Below are positions 36,176 through 44,715 of a stretch of 64,000 nt of DNA, piece by piece (position 1 is the first letter of the stretch; each line of letters opens with the position of its first letter). The notes under the pieces are model-generated. The model made no database searches. It was not told the origin of the DNA and saw nothing but the letters and a program-made list of their open reading frames with translations. Position numbers and translations under genes: made by a program. Source of the DNA: Pigmentibacter ruber (GTDB lineage: Bacteria; Bdellovibrionota_B; Oligoflexia; Silvanigrellales; Silvanigrellaceae); assembly GCF_009792895.1 (NCBI RefSeq), contig NZ_WSSC01000001.1:434001-498000 (forward strand). The letters run 5' to 3'.

Positions 36176-37024
36176 ATGGTACTACGCATAGTTCTACCCA
36201 AAGGTCGAATTTATGATAAAGTTTGCGATATACTTTCAGAATGTGGATTAAATTTCTCGGCGACGGATAGAAATTATAGACCGCATGTTTCAAGGAAAAA
36301 TATAGAAATAAAACTCTTAAAAAGTCAAAATATCCCGCCTTTAGTGGAATTAGGCCATCATGATATAGGTTTTGCAGGTCTTGATTGGATAAAGGAACAA
36401 AATTCCAACGTCGTAAATTTGCTAGATTTGGGTTTCGATCCTGTAAAAATCATTGCCGCTATTCCTGAAAATTCAGATATAGAACAATTAAAAAATAGAC
36501 CAATAGTTGTTGTTTCAGAATATGAAAATTTAACTAAACAATTTTTAAATCAAAATGGATATCAATTTAAATTTATTCGTTCTTATGGTGCAACGGAAGT
36601 TTTTCCTCCAGAAGATGCAGATCTTATTGTAGATAATACTGCGACAGGAGCCACTTTAAAAGCAAATCATTTAAAAATAGTAAGTACAATTCTTGAAAGT
36701 ACAACGCAATTTATTGCAAATAAGCAAGCAATGAATGATCCAAATAAAAAAATACAGATAGAAAATATTTTATCCATCATGCAGGGAGTAATTCAAGCGA
36801 GAAATAGAGTTCTTTTAGAAATGAATTGTGAGGAAATAAATTTAAATCAAATTGTTTCTATTTTGCCTTCTATGCGTTCTGTAACTGTTTCTAAACTTTT
36901 TAAATCGAACTGGTATTCGGTTAAATCTGCAGTTTTATTAAAAGATGTTCCCGATTTAATTGTTAAGTTAAATATTGCTGGGGCAAAAGATATTTTAGAA
37001 ATTCCAATTAGGAAAGTTATGTAA
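36176..37024 (+). CDS. hisG: ATP phosphoribosyltransferase, long form
   Basis: The 282-residue enzyme catalyses the first step of histidine synthesis (ATP plus PRPP to phosphoribosyl-ATP). The N-terminus RIVLPKGRIYDKVCDIL, the GLDWI block and the PRPP-binding EDADLIVDNTATGATLKAN region are clear. The C-terminal ~75 residues (MRSVTVSKLF...) form the ACT-like HisG_C domain, so it is the hexameric, histidine-feedback-inhibited long form that needs no HisZ. AAGGA is 9 bases before the ATG. It is the first structural gene after the attenuator, with a 150-base leader between. Confidence 0.95.
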   Translation: MVLRIVLPKGRIYDKVCDILSECGLNFSATDRNYRPHVSRKNIEIKLLKSQNIPPLVELGHHDIGFAGLDWIKEQNSNVVNLLDLGFDPVKIIAAIPENSDIEQLKNRPIVVVSEYENLTKQFLNQNGYQFKFIRSYGATEVFPPEDADLIVDNTATGATLKANHLKIVSTILESTTQFIANKQAMNDPNKKIQIENILSIMQGVIQARNRVLLEMNCEEINLNQIVSILPSMRSVTVSKLFKSNWYSVKSAVLLKDVPDLIVKLNIAGAKDILEIPIRKVM

Positions 37025-37025
37025 A

Positions 37026-38675
37026 ATGGAAAATAAAAATGAATTAACTGAACTGAAATTAGATTTTAATGAAAGAAGTGATTGTTTTCCAAACTGGTTA
37101 ATTGAAGCAACTAAAAATTTAAATTTAAATTTTTTATGGAAATATCCTGATAAACAAGAATTTGAAAAAAAATTAGCAAAAACAATTTCTTGTTCTGAAA
37201 AAAATATATTAAGTACAAATGGGGCAGATGAAGGGATCGATTTAATTTTCCGAATGGCTGCGAAACAAAAAAGAAAAATTTTACTTCCACTTCCTGCTTT
37301 TGGAATGTATTTAGAAGCAGCAGAAAAAAATTCATTAAATCTTCTAAAAATTTTTCCAAAACCGAATTTTGCACTAAATAAAAAATTATTACTTAATTCC
37401 GTGTCTAAAAATCAATTAATTGTTTTAACCAGTCCAAATAATCCAACTGGCGAAGTTTTAGATGAATTATTTTTACGCAAACTCATCCTTTATGCAGAAC
37501 GATTGGGGAGTCTTGTATTAATTGATGCTGCATATGGAGAGTTTTCTTTGAATGATTTTAGTATTAAATTAGCCAAAGAGTTTAATAATGTTTTAGTGCT
37601 CAAGACATTTTCAAAAATTTATGGTTTAGCTGGAATACGTCTAGGATATATTTTTGCCAAAGAAAATATTTTGAATGAAGTCAAATATTTTATCTTTCCT
37701 TTCAATATTTCTGATTTTAGTTTGCAACTAGGATTAAGAGCTTTAGAAAATGATGTCCAAACAGAAAATAAAGAATACAGTAAAATTATAAAAAAAAATG
37801 TAGATTATATCACGAATCAATGTAAAAATATATTTTCACTAAATGTAATAAAAAGTGAAAGTAATTTTATATTTCTTCAATTATCTAGAAAAAGATCAGA
37901 ATTATTATACCGTTTTTTGATTTCAAATAGAGTAAAAGTTAGAAAATTTAATGAAAATTATTTAAAGGGTTGCATACGAATCACGATTCCAAAAAATATA
38001 GATAGATTGTTTTTGCTCATGCAGCAAATTTTAAGACCCTCTTTGATTTGTTTAGATATGGATGGAGTTTTAATCGATACGCAAAATACTTATGATCAAT
38101 GCATAATTTCAACAGTAAATTATTTTACTGATTTAAAAATTACAGTTGATGATCTAAATATAAAAAGAAATTTAGGTGGTTTAAATTGTGACTGGGAATT
38201 AACAAAAAAAATAATAAAAGATAAAACAGGAAAGAATTATGATATTGAAATAATTAAAAATTATTTTCAACTGAGATATCAAGAAATTATTAATAAAAAT
38301 AATCAAGAAAAAGTGCTTATTAATCATAAAACGGGAAATTATATAAAAAAATATAACTTAGCAATTGTGACAGGTCGACCAAGGGAAGAAGCACTTGCTG
38401 GTTCTAGACAATTACCTATAAAAATAAAAGAAATAATTTCTCGTGATGATGTGAAGAATTTAAAACCTTCTTCTGAAGGAATTGAATTAATAAAAAATAA
38501 ACTTCAAACAGATAAAGTTTGGATGGTTGGCGATACAATAGATGATATTCGTGCAGCAATTTCAGCAAATGCGGTTGCTATCGGGGTAGGGAAAAAAAAT
38601 AAAGAATATTTATTAAAAACAGGAGCGCATTTTGTCATTGATTCAATTAATGAAATAGGGGATTTATTAAGATGA
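37026..38675 (+). CDS. hisC: Fusion of histidinol-phosphate aminotransferase and HAD phosphatase
   Basis: Residues 1 to ~335 are a PLP aminotransferase of the HisC type: STNGADEGIDLIFR, TSPNNPTGEVLDE, VLIDAAYGEF, the PLP lysine in LKTFSKIYGLAGIRLGY and a final arginine region (GCIRITIP). Residues ~339-549 are a HAD hydrolase: nucleophile motif CLDMDGVLIDT, TGRPREEA, and MVGDTIDDIRAA with the metal-binding aspartates. HisB in this operon lacks a phosphatase domain and no other hisN is present, so I infer that the HAD half is the histidinol-phosphatase, the step just after HisC. The gap to hisG is one base. Confidence 0.9.
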   Translation: MENKNELTELKLDFNERSDCFPNWLIEATKNLNLNFLWKYPDKQEFEKKLAKTISCSEKNILSTNGADEGIDLIFRMAAKQKRKILLPLPAFGMYLEAAEKNSLNLLKIFPKPNFALNKKLLLNSVSKNQLIVLTSPNNPTGEVLDELFLRKLILYAERLGSLVLIDAAYGEFSLNDFSIKLAKEFNNVLVLKTFSKIYGLAGIRLGYIFAKENILNEVKYFIFPFNISDFSLQLGLRALENDVQTENKEYSKIIKKNVDYITNQCKNIFSLNVIKSESNFIFLQLSRKRSELLYRFLISNRVKVRKFNENYLKGCIRITIPKNIDRLFLLMQQILRPSLICLDMDGVLIDTQNTYDQCIISTVNYFTDLKITVDDLNIKRNLGGLNCDWELTKKIIKDKTGKNYDIEIIKNYFQLRYQEIINKNNQEKVLINHKTGNYIKKYNLAIVTGRPREEALAGSRQLPIKIKEIISRDDVKNLKPSSEGIELIKNKLQTDKVWMVGDTIDDIRAAISANAVAIGVGKKNKEYLLKTGAHFVIDSINEIGDLLR

Positions 38676-39256
38676 GAATATCTAAAAAAAACCGTACAAC
38701 CAAAGAAACGACGATATCGATAAATTTAAATATTGATGGAAGTAGGAAAATTAATATAGATACTCAATTAAAATTTTTTGATCATATGTTAGAACAATTA
38801 GCTTTTCATAGCAATTGGGATTTAGATATTCGTGCTACGGGTGATATTGATGTAGATGATCATCATCTTATTGAAGATATAGCTATATTACTGGGAGAAT
38901 GTTTAAATGAATTACGTTTGAAAAAAAAGAATTTGATGAGATATGGTCAAAGACTATTACCTATGGATTCTACTTTAATATTATGCGCACTTGATTTAGA
39001 TGGAAGAGGAGAATGTGTTATTGATCTTCCTTTCTCAAGAGAATTTATCGGAAAAATAGCTACTGAAATGTGGAAGCATTTTTTTAAATCATTATCTTCA
39101 AATGGGAATTTTAGTCTCCATATTAAAACTTTATATTTTGATAATAATCATCACTTAGTAGAAGGAAGTTTTAAATCTTTAGCTTTAGCACTTAAAGAAG
39201 CATTTACTCTTAATAATTCAGAAAAAATATTGAGTACGAAAGGAGAAATATGCTAA
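38672..39256 (+). CDS. hisB: Imidazoleglycerol-phosphate dehydratase (single-domain)
   Basis: The 194-residue Mn2+ enzyme converts imidazoleglycerol phosphate to imidazoleacetol phosphate. The metal-binding histidine blocks are present: FFDHMLEQLAFHSNWDL, DDHHLIEDIAILLGECL and NNHHLVEGSFKSLALALKEA. It corresponds only to the dehydratase half of the enterobacterial bifunctional HisB. The ATG overlaps the stop of the preceding fusion gene (ATGA), so the two are translationally coupled. Confidence 0.96.
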   Translation: MRISKKNRTTKETTISINLNIDGSRKINIDTQLKFFDHMLEQLAFHSNWDLDIRATGDIDVDDHHLIEDIAILLGECLNELRLKKKNLMRYGQRLLPMDSTLILCALDLDGRGECVIDLPFSREFIGKIATEMWKHFFKSLSSNGNFSLHIKTLYFDNNHHLVEGSFKSLALALKEAFTLNNSEKILSTKGEIC

Positions 39257-39831
39257 AAAAACCATTAATTGGAATTTTAGAAACAGGATCTGGGAATATT
39301 ATAAGTCTTGAAAATTCATTAAAACGAATTGATTTAAATTCTATTCGTATCTCAAATAAAGCACAATTTAAATTGATAGATAAATTAGTTATTCCTGGAC
39401 AAGGAAGATTTGGTTCTGTTTTAAATCATTTAAATAAATCCGATTTAAAAGATGAACTTCAAAATTGGACTATTAAAAATAAACCCCTATTAGGAATTTG
39501 TATTGGTTTACAAATATTATTTTCAGAAAGTGAAGAAGATATTGGAATAAAAGGGCTTTCATTTTTTGAAGGAAAAATTGTTAAATTAGAAAGTCCAAAG
39601 CAGCCTATGATGGGTTGGTCAAATATTTACTATAAAAATAATAATCAAGTTGAACAAGTCTATTTTGTAAATTCATTTGCTTCACCTGAAATAAAATTTA
39701 CCATTTCAACTTTTGTGAATGGAAAAAAATATAGTGCAATTTTAAATAAAGGTAATATCACTGCTTGTCAGTTTCATCCAGAAAAATCAGGAACAATTGG
39801 ATTAAGGTTATTAAAACAATGGCTCTATTAA
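39250..39831 (+). CDS. hisH: Imidazole glycerol phosphate synthase, glutaminase subunit
   Basis: The 193-residue class I glutamine amidotransferase supplies ammonia to HisF. The catalytic Cys is in LLGICIGLQILF and the His/Glu pair in CQFHPEKSG. The N-terminus GILETGSGNIISLENSL is typical for HisH. It overlaps hisB by 7 bases and hisF by 13. Confidence 0.95.
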   Translation: MLKKPLIGILETGSGNIISLENSLKRIDLNSIRISNKAQFKLIDKLVIPGQGRFGSVLNHLNKSDLKDELQNWTIKNKPLLGICIGLQILFSESEEDIGIKGLSFFEGKIVKLESPKQPMMGWSNIYYKNNNQVEQVYFVNSFASPEIKFTISTFVNGKKYSAILNKGNITACQFHPEKSGTIGLRLLKQWLY

Positions 39832-40601
39832 AAAGAATCATCCCTTGTTTAGATATTAAAAACGGTCTTGTAGTAAAAGGACAAAAATTTGATTCTCTCA
39901 TCACGCTTGGAGATCCTGTTTCTTTAGCTAAAAAATATGAAGATGAAGGAGCAGATGAATTAGTATTACTCGACATCAGTGCTTCATTAGAAAACCGTAA
40001 GGCAATACGAGAAATTGTTCTTGAAGTTGCAAAAGTACTCACTATCCCTTTTACAGTAGGGGGAGGAATTCATCAATTAGCGGATATAACTGCACTGCTC
40101 GAAGCAGGAGCGGATAAAGTATCGATCAATTCAAGTGCAGTCCAGAATCCAAATTTAATTGATGAAGTCGCGTCTTATTTTGGGTCACAGTGCATTGTTA
40201 TTGCTATTGATTATTTGAGTAGTGGTTCTTCTGATAATGTTTTCATTCATGGCGGTACAAAACAAACTAATAAAAATGTGATTGATTGGGCTAATGAAGT
40301 TACTCAAAGAGGTGCTGGTGAATTGCTTTTGACTTGTATCGATCGTGATGGAACAGGTGCTGGATTTGAACAAAATATTATAAAACAGCTTAGTAATAAA
40401 TTAACAATACCAATTGTTGCTTCAGGCGGAGCAAAAAAAGAAAAAGATTTTATCGATATTTTTAAGGCAGGTGCTGATGGTGCATTGGCAGCAGGCATTT
40501 TTCATAGAAATGAAATAAAAATTCAACAAATAAAAACACTCATGAAACAAATGGATATACCTGTTCGTATTTCAAAGGAAGTAAAAGATGTTAATCCCTA
40601 G
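39819..40601 (+). CDS. hisF: Imidazole glycerol phosphate synthase, cyclase subunit
   Basis: The 260-residue TIM barrel forms imidazole glycerol phosphate and AICAR. I chose the ATG at 39819 because it gives the family N-terminus MALLKRIIPCLDIKNGLVVKG and a normal length; AAGG lies 11 bases upstream. The two catalytic aspartates are in IPCLDIKNG (about D11) and IAIDYLSSGS (about D130). The phosphate-binding blocks TVGGGIH and ASGGAKK are intact. Confidence 0.95.
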   Translation: MALLKRIIPCLDIKNGLVVKGQKFDSLITLGDPVSLAKKYEDEGADELVLLDISASLENRKAIREIVLEVAKVLTIPFTVGGGIHQLADITALLEAGADKVSINSSAVQNPNLIDEVASYFGSQCIVIAIDYLSSGSSDNVFIHGGTKQTNKNVIDWANEVTQRGAGELLLTCIDRDGTGAGFEQNIIKQLSNKLTIPIVASGGAKKEKDFIDIFKAGADGALAAGIFHRNEIKIQQIKTLMKQMDIPVRISKEVKDVNP

Positions 40602-41817
40602 TATTGATTTGTATAATGGACAAGCTGTTCAATGGCGGCAAGGAAAAGAAAAAGTAATTGCAAGAGATGATATTTTTGAATTATTAGAAAAATTTAGTTT
40701 GTACGGAGAAATTGCTTTAATAGATTTAAATGCAGCTTTGAATCAAGGAAACAATACAGAACTTATTAAAAAAATATTACAAAAAATTCCTTGTCGTGTT
40801 GGAGGAGGAATACGTAATAAACAAATTGCTATAGATTATTTAAAATCTGGGGCGACGAAAATTATAATTGGAACAGCAGCTAAAGAAAATTGGGTATCTG
40901 AATTAACTAAAGAATCAATCATAATTGCAATTGATGCAGAAAATGATGAGTTGTGTAATAATGGATGGACGCATAAAACAGGAGAAAATGTATTAGATGT
41001 AATGGAAAATTTATCTTATAAATGTAGCGAATTTTTATATACACAAATTTTAAAAGAAGGAATGTTACAGGGTATAGATCGTGAAAGAATTTCCAAAATA
41101 ATATATAATTCTTCTGTTCCTTTAACTATTGCGGGAGGAATTTCTACTCAAGATGACATTAATTTTATCAATCAACAAGGCGCAAATTGTCAAATTGGAA
41201 TGGCGATCTATACCAATTTTCTTTCCTTAGATGATGCTTTTATTGCAAATTTATCATTTAATAAAAATGATCTCATACCTACAATCGTTCAGGATATAGA
41301 TACAAAAGAAGTTTTAATGTTAGCCTATTCAAATGAAATATCATTAAGAATGGCCTTTCAATCTAGAAAAGGTGTGTATTGGAGTCGTTCTCGAAATAAA
41401 TTATGGATAAAAGGTGAAAATTCAAATAATTTTCAAAAATTAATTCGAGCAGATTTTGATTGTGATGGCGATTCACTCATTTTTCAAGTTCAACAAGTTA
41501 ATAAGGCTTGTCATTTAAAGCGATGGAGTTGTTTTTCTTCACAAAGAAATCAATTTAGCCTTTCCTCTTTAGAAAAAATAATTGAAAATAAAATAAATGA
41601 ATTGAATCTTAATTCTTTTACTTCAAAGCTATTTTTAGATAAAAATCTGCGTTTCGAAAAATTACGTGAAGAGACAGAAGAATTAATAGAAGCAGTTCAT
41701 TATGAACATGTACGTTGGGAATCAGCAGATTTGCTTTATTTTCTTCTTGTAGATGCCAAATCAAAAGGGGTTTCCTATAAAGACATTGTAAATGAATTGA
41801 GGGCGCGAACAAAATGA
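40588..41817 (+). CDS. Triple fusion HisA-HisI-HisE
   Basis: The 409-residue protein joins three steps. Residues 1 to ~222 are HisA isomerase (IPSIDLYNG with the first catalytic Asp, VGGGIRN, AIDAEND, TIAGGIST). Residues ~227-315 are the phosphoribosyl-AMP cyclohydrolase HisI (DTKEVLMLAYSNEISL, KGVYWSRSRNKLWIKGE, FDCDGDSL, NKACHLKRWSCF with the zinc cysteines). Residues ~322-409 are the phosphoribosyl-ATP pyrophosphatase HisE (LREETEELIEA, ESADLLYFLL). The reaction order is HisE, HisI, HisA, so the domain order is reversed. The frame is continuous. It overlaps hisF by 14 bases, with AAAGGAAG before the ATG. Confidence 0.92.
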   Translation: MLIPSIDLYNGQAVQWRQGKEKVIARDDIFELLEKFSLYGEIALIDLNAALNQGNNTELIKKILQKIPCRVGGGIRNKQIAIDYLKSGATKIIIGTAAKENWVSELTKESIIIAIDAENDELCNNGWTHKTGENVLDVMENLSYKCSEFLYTQILKEGMLQGIDRERISKIIYNSSVPLTIAGGISTQDDINFINQQGANCQIGMAIYTNFLSLDDAFIANLSFNKNDLIPTIVQDIDTKEVLMLAYSNEISLRMAFQSRKGVYWSRSRNKLWIKGENSNNFQKLIRADFDCDGDSLIFQVQQVNKACHLKRWSCFSSQRNQFSLSSLEKIIENKINELNLNSFTSKLFLDKNLRFEKLREETEELIEAVHYEHVRWESADLLYFLLVDAKSKGVSYKDIVNELRARTK

Positions 41818-43085
41818 TAATATCAACTCAAAACTGGAAAAGAAAACCCTTAGATTATTCATTCAAAACTTCAAAAGATGTTGAAAAAATGATTTTAGAT
41901 ATTTCTCAACGTGGAGATTTAGCTATCAATGAATATAGTTTAGCATTTGATAACTTTTTACCGAAATGGATTCAATTAAAACCTTTTAAAGAATATCCTC
42001 TTGAAAAAAAATTAAAAGAAGCAATATTATTAGCGGCTAGTCGCATTCGTCGATTTGCAGAATTCCAAATGGAATCCTTTTCATCGAGTTCATTTTCAGA
42101 TGAGCATGGTCAATATAGTCAAATCATAGCACCGATCGATAGAATTGCTGCATATATTCCAGGAGGAAAAGCACCTCTTATTTCATCTGCACTGATGACT
42201 TTAATTCCTTCACAGGTAGCAGGATGTTCAGAAAGAATTGCATTTTCACCGAGTACAAATGAAGTTTTACTTGCAGCTGCTTCTCTTGCTGGAGCAACTC
42301 AGTTTTTACAAATTGGTGGGGCTCAAGCAATTTGTGCAGCTGCTTTTGGTTATGACTTAATGCCTTCATGCGATTTAATTGTTGGACCAGGAAACCGTTA
42401 TGTTTCTGAAGCAAAATTTCAATTACAAAATAGAATTAAAATTGATTCGATAGCAGGTCCGAGTGAGATTTTAATTGTGATAGATCAAAATACACAAATC
42501 GATTTAATCTTGGAAGATATTTTAGCACAATGTGAACATGGTGAAGATTCTTGTGCTGTTGTTGTTTCCTGTCATAAATTAATACTCGAAACTCTCATTC
42601 AAAAAATAGTCGCTACACATTCAGATCCAAAAAATTTAATTGAGAAACAAATTCAATTTATTTATGCTGAAGATCCGTTGAGACTGATTTCTTTTTGCAA
42701 TCATTACGCACCGGAACATTTGCAGTGGTGTGCAAAAAGTATTTCGTGCGAAGGATTGAAACATTATGGAGCCTTATTTATTGGAGAATACTCTCCAGTT
42801 GCTTTAGGAGATTATTTAAGTGGGCCAAATCATACATTACCTACTTTGGGAAAAGCAAAATATTCATCGGGATTATCTGTTTGTGACTTTATTCGATTTC
42901 AAACGAAACAAGAAATAAATTCTTCAACAACTCTTTTTCGATCTGCAAGAATGATTGCTCAAGCTGAAGGACTAGAACATCATGCTAAAAGCCTTGAAAT
43001 GAGGGAAAAATTTAGAATTCAAAACAAGATTAATTTAAACAAAACATTCAAGAAAGAAAGTAATATTGTAAAAATTACAATATAA
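41814..43085 (+). CDS. hisD: Histidinol dehydrogenase
   Basis: The 423-residue zinc enzyme oxidises L-histidinol to histidine in two NAD-dependent steps. Family blocks are RIAAYIPGGKAPLISSALMTLIPSQVAG, GGAQAICAAAFG, VGPGNRYVSEAK, IAGPSEILIV, the metal/catalytic CEHGEDS and NHYAPEHLQ, and ALGDYLSGPNHTLPT. It is the last his gene, coupled by ATGA to the preceding fusion. The usual early position of hisD after hisG is thus changed here. I see no convincing intrinsic terminator after it. Confidence 0.96.
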   Translation: MIISTQNWKRKPLDYSFKTSKDVEKMILDISQRGDLAINEYSLAFDNFLPKWIQLKPFKEYPLEKKLKEAILLAASRIRRFAEFQMESFSSSSFSDEHGQYSQIIAPIDRIAAYIPGGKAPLISSALMTLIPSQVAGCSERIAFSPSTNEVLLAAASLAGATQFLQIGGAQAICAAAFGYDLMPSCDLIVGPGNRYVSEAKFQLQNRIKIDSIAGPSEILIVIDQNTQIDLILEDILAQCEHGEDSCAVVVSCHKLILETLIQKIVATHSDPKNLIEKQIQFIYAEDPLRLISFCNHYAPEHLQWCAKSISCEGLKHYGALFIGEYSPVALGDYLSGPNHTLPTLGKAKYSSGLSVCDFIRFQTKQEINSSTTLFRSARMIAQAEGLEHHAKSLEMREKFRIQNKINLNKTFKKESNIVKITI

Positions 43086-43214
43086 CACTTTAAAATAATT
43101 AATAAAATTTATAATTTTAAACATAATAACAATAAAAGTCGATAAATCTGTATAGTATTGAACTCTCTTTCCTGAATTGTCATGTTGTTAATTTTCCTGC
43201 TCTTTGGAGGAAAC

Positions 43215-43655
43215 ATGGAAATTGAAGAAAGTGATGTAAAGAATGTGGATGAACCTAAAAAAGATGAAGTATCTGAAGCTCATGTAATTAATAATGTAAT
43301 TCCCTTTCGCCCTAATAAAAGTAAGGAAAATCAAGAAGAGAAAAGTGAACCTGGAAATATAAGCACTAATACGAATATTAAAGTAACTATTTTAGAAGCA
43401 GCAAAAAGTTTGATTAATGACTACGAAAAATTTACTTTACTGGACTATTCTAATTTAAAAGTTGCAGTTGATGAATATGCCAAAATACTTGTGGAAAATA
43501 AAAAATATTTAGATTCCTATAGGGTAATACATTCAAAAATCCATATTGATGAAGGAATTAAACTTCGATTTTTAGCTGATATGGGAAAAGCTACAGAACA
43601 AGAATGCTCATTACATATTCTTGACTTCATTGAAATAATTGAAACTATACAATAA
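43215..43655 (+). CDS. Small acidic protein of unknown function
   Basis: The start at 43215 is set by GGAGG (43206-43210) four bases upstream, giving 146 residues; an in-frame ATG at 43182 lacks such a site. The first ~55 residues are charged, low-complexity and rich in Glu/Asp/Lys (EPKKDEVSEAH, NKSKENQEEKSEP), so probably disordered. The C-terminal ~90 residues are helical (ILEAAKSLINDYEKF, LKVAVDEYAKILVENKKYL, SLHILDFIEIIETIQ). There is no signal peptide or known motif. It is convergent with the recombinase gene, with one base between stops. Confidence 0.65.
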   Translation: MEIEESDVKNVDEPKKDEVSEAHVINNVIPFRPNKSKENQEEKSEPGNISTNTNIKVTILEAAKSLINDYEKFTLLDYSNLKVAVDEYAKILVENKKYLDSYRVIHSKIHIDEGIKLRFLADMGKATEQECSLHILDFIEIIETIQ

Positions 43656-43656
43656 T

Positions 43657-44715
43657 TTATTTAGGATGAAATTTATCTAAATTTAATTTCAATGCAGCAG
43701 ATTCCTCAATTTCATTTGCTTTCTTTATATAAATAGCAGTTGTTGAGATTTCTTTATGGTTTAATAAGTGCTGAATTTCTCCAATTGGAGTGCCTTGATT
43801 ATGTAATAAAGTAGCTAATGTTGCTCGACAACTGTGAGGGCTGATTTTTTTTTCAATGCCAGCAGACTGAATTGCTATATTTAACATTTTATATATGGCT
43901 GGTTGGGTTAATTTAGTTTGTATTTTTACATTTTGACTACGAACAAATAAATAGTCATTTTCATTGGCATTATTTCTACAAATTTTGCGATAATTTTCGA
44001 TAATAGATGCAGTTTTAGGATGAATAATTGGAGAGTGTTGCTCATTCCCTTTTACTTTTAAGTGTAGTCTTGTAAAGTCTGGGTTGCTTTCAATGTCTTT
44101 TAATTTTAATTGGCAGAGTTCTTCTACACGCATTCCAACAGAAAGTAATGTAGATATTACTGAATATGCCAATATTGCAGCTTTAGAAGAACGAGAAAAA
44201 ATATTTTGCTGTGTGTATTCTAAATAATTATTTTCTAAATATTGTAATAAAATTTTTACTTCAGCAAAAGTTAAAGCATTTGTTTTACTTTCAAAAGTTA
44301 ATTTAGGTTTCTGAATAAATTCCATAGGGTTTTTACTAACTAATTTTCTTTTTATACAAAACATAAATACAGAAGAAATAACAATTAATTTCCTTCTAAT
44401 AGATTTTTGATTTAGATTTTCTCTACTATTTAATTCATTATTCCAAGAAATTAATACTTTTTCATCAATGTTTTTAATACAAAAAATGCCTTTTCTTTCT
44501 AAAAATAAATTAAATTCTTTTAAGTCGTTTAAATAGCTGCGTCTTGTGTTGATGCTTGTGAAACTAAACACAAAATGTAAAATAATATCTTTGAAGTTGG
44601 TAGTAAGTTCTCTTTGACTCCATTCAGACAGAGATTTAACATCAATGAAGGTCTTCTTTTTTAATGCGTTGGTCGCAGAGGTGGAGATTTTTAGGTTATT
44701 AGTATTGTTCTTCAT
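43657..44715 (-). CDS. Tyrosine recombinase / phage-type integrase
   Basis: The product is about 352 residues from the ATG at 44715. It has an N-terminal SAM-like core-binding domain (about 40-140, SINTRRSYLNDLKEFNLFLE) and a catalytic domain with Arg in SVGMRVEELCQL, Lys in LKVKG, HxxR in SPHSCRAT, His in LLNHKEISTTAIY and the nucleophilic Tyr in that last block. The catalytic set is complete. It is closer to Xer-like single integrases than to phage lambda Int. It overlaps the 3' end of the mevalonate kinase gene by 17 bases in the same direction. No attachment repeats or other mobile genes are seen next to it. Confidence 0.88.
   Translation of the reverse strand: MKNNTNNLKISTSATNALKKKTFIDVKSLSEWSQRELTTNFKDIILHFVFSFTSINTRRSYLNDLKEFNLFLERKGIFCIKNIDEKVLISWNNELNSRENLNQKSIRRKLIVISSVFMFCIKRKLVSKNPMEFIQKPKLTFESKTNALTFAEVKILLQYLENNYLEYTQQNIFSRSSKAAILAYSVISTLLSVGMRVEELCQLKLKDIESNPDFTRLHLKVKGNEQHSPIIHPKTASIIENYRKICRNNANENDYLFVRSQNVKIQTKLTQPAIYKMLNIAIQSAGIEKKISPHSCRATLATLLHNQGTPIGEIQHLLNHKEISTTAIYIKKANEIEESAALKLNLDKFHPK

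Noticed and set aside
43657-44715. The recombinase as part of a mobile element or prophage
   Set aside because: No attachment-site repeats, excisionase, transposase or phage genes are near; both sides are metabolic operons.
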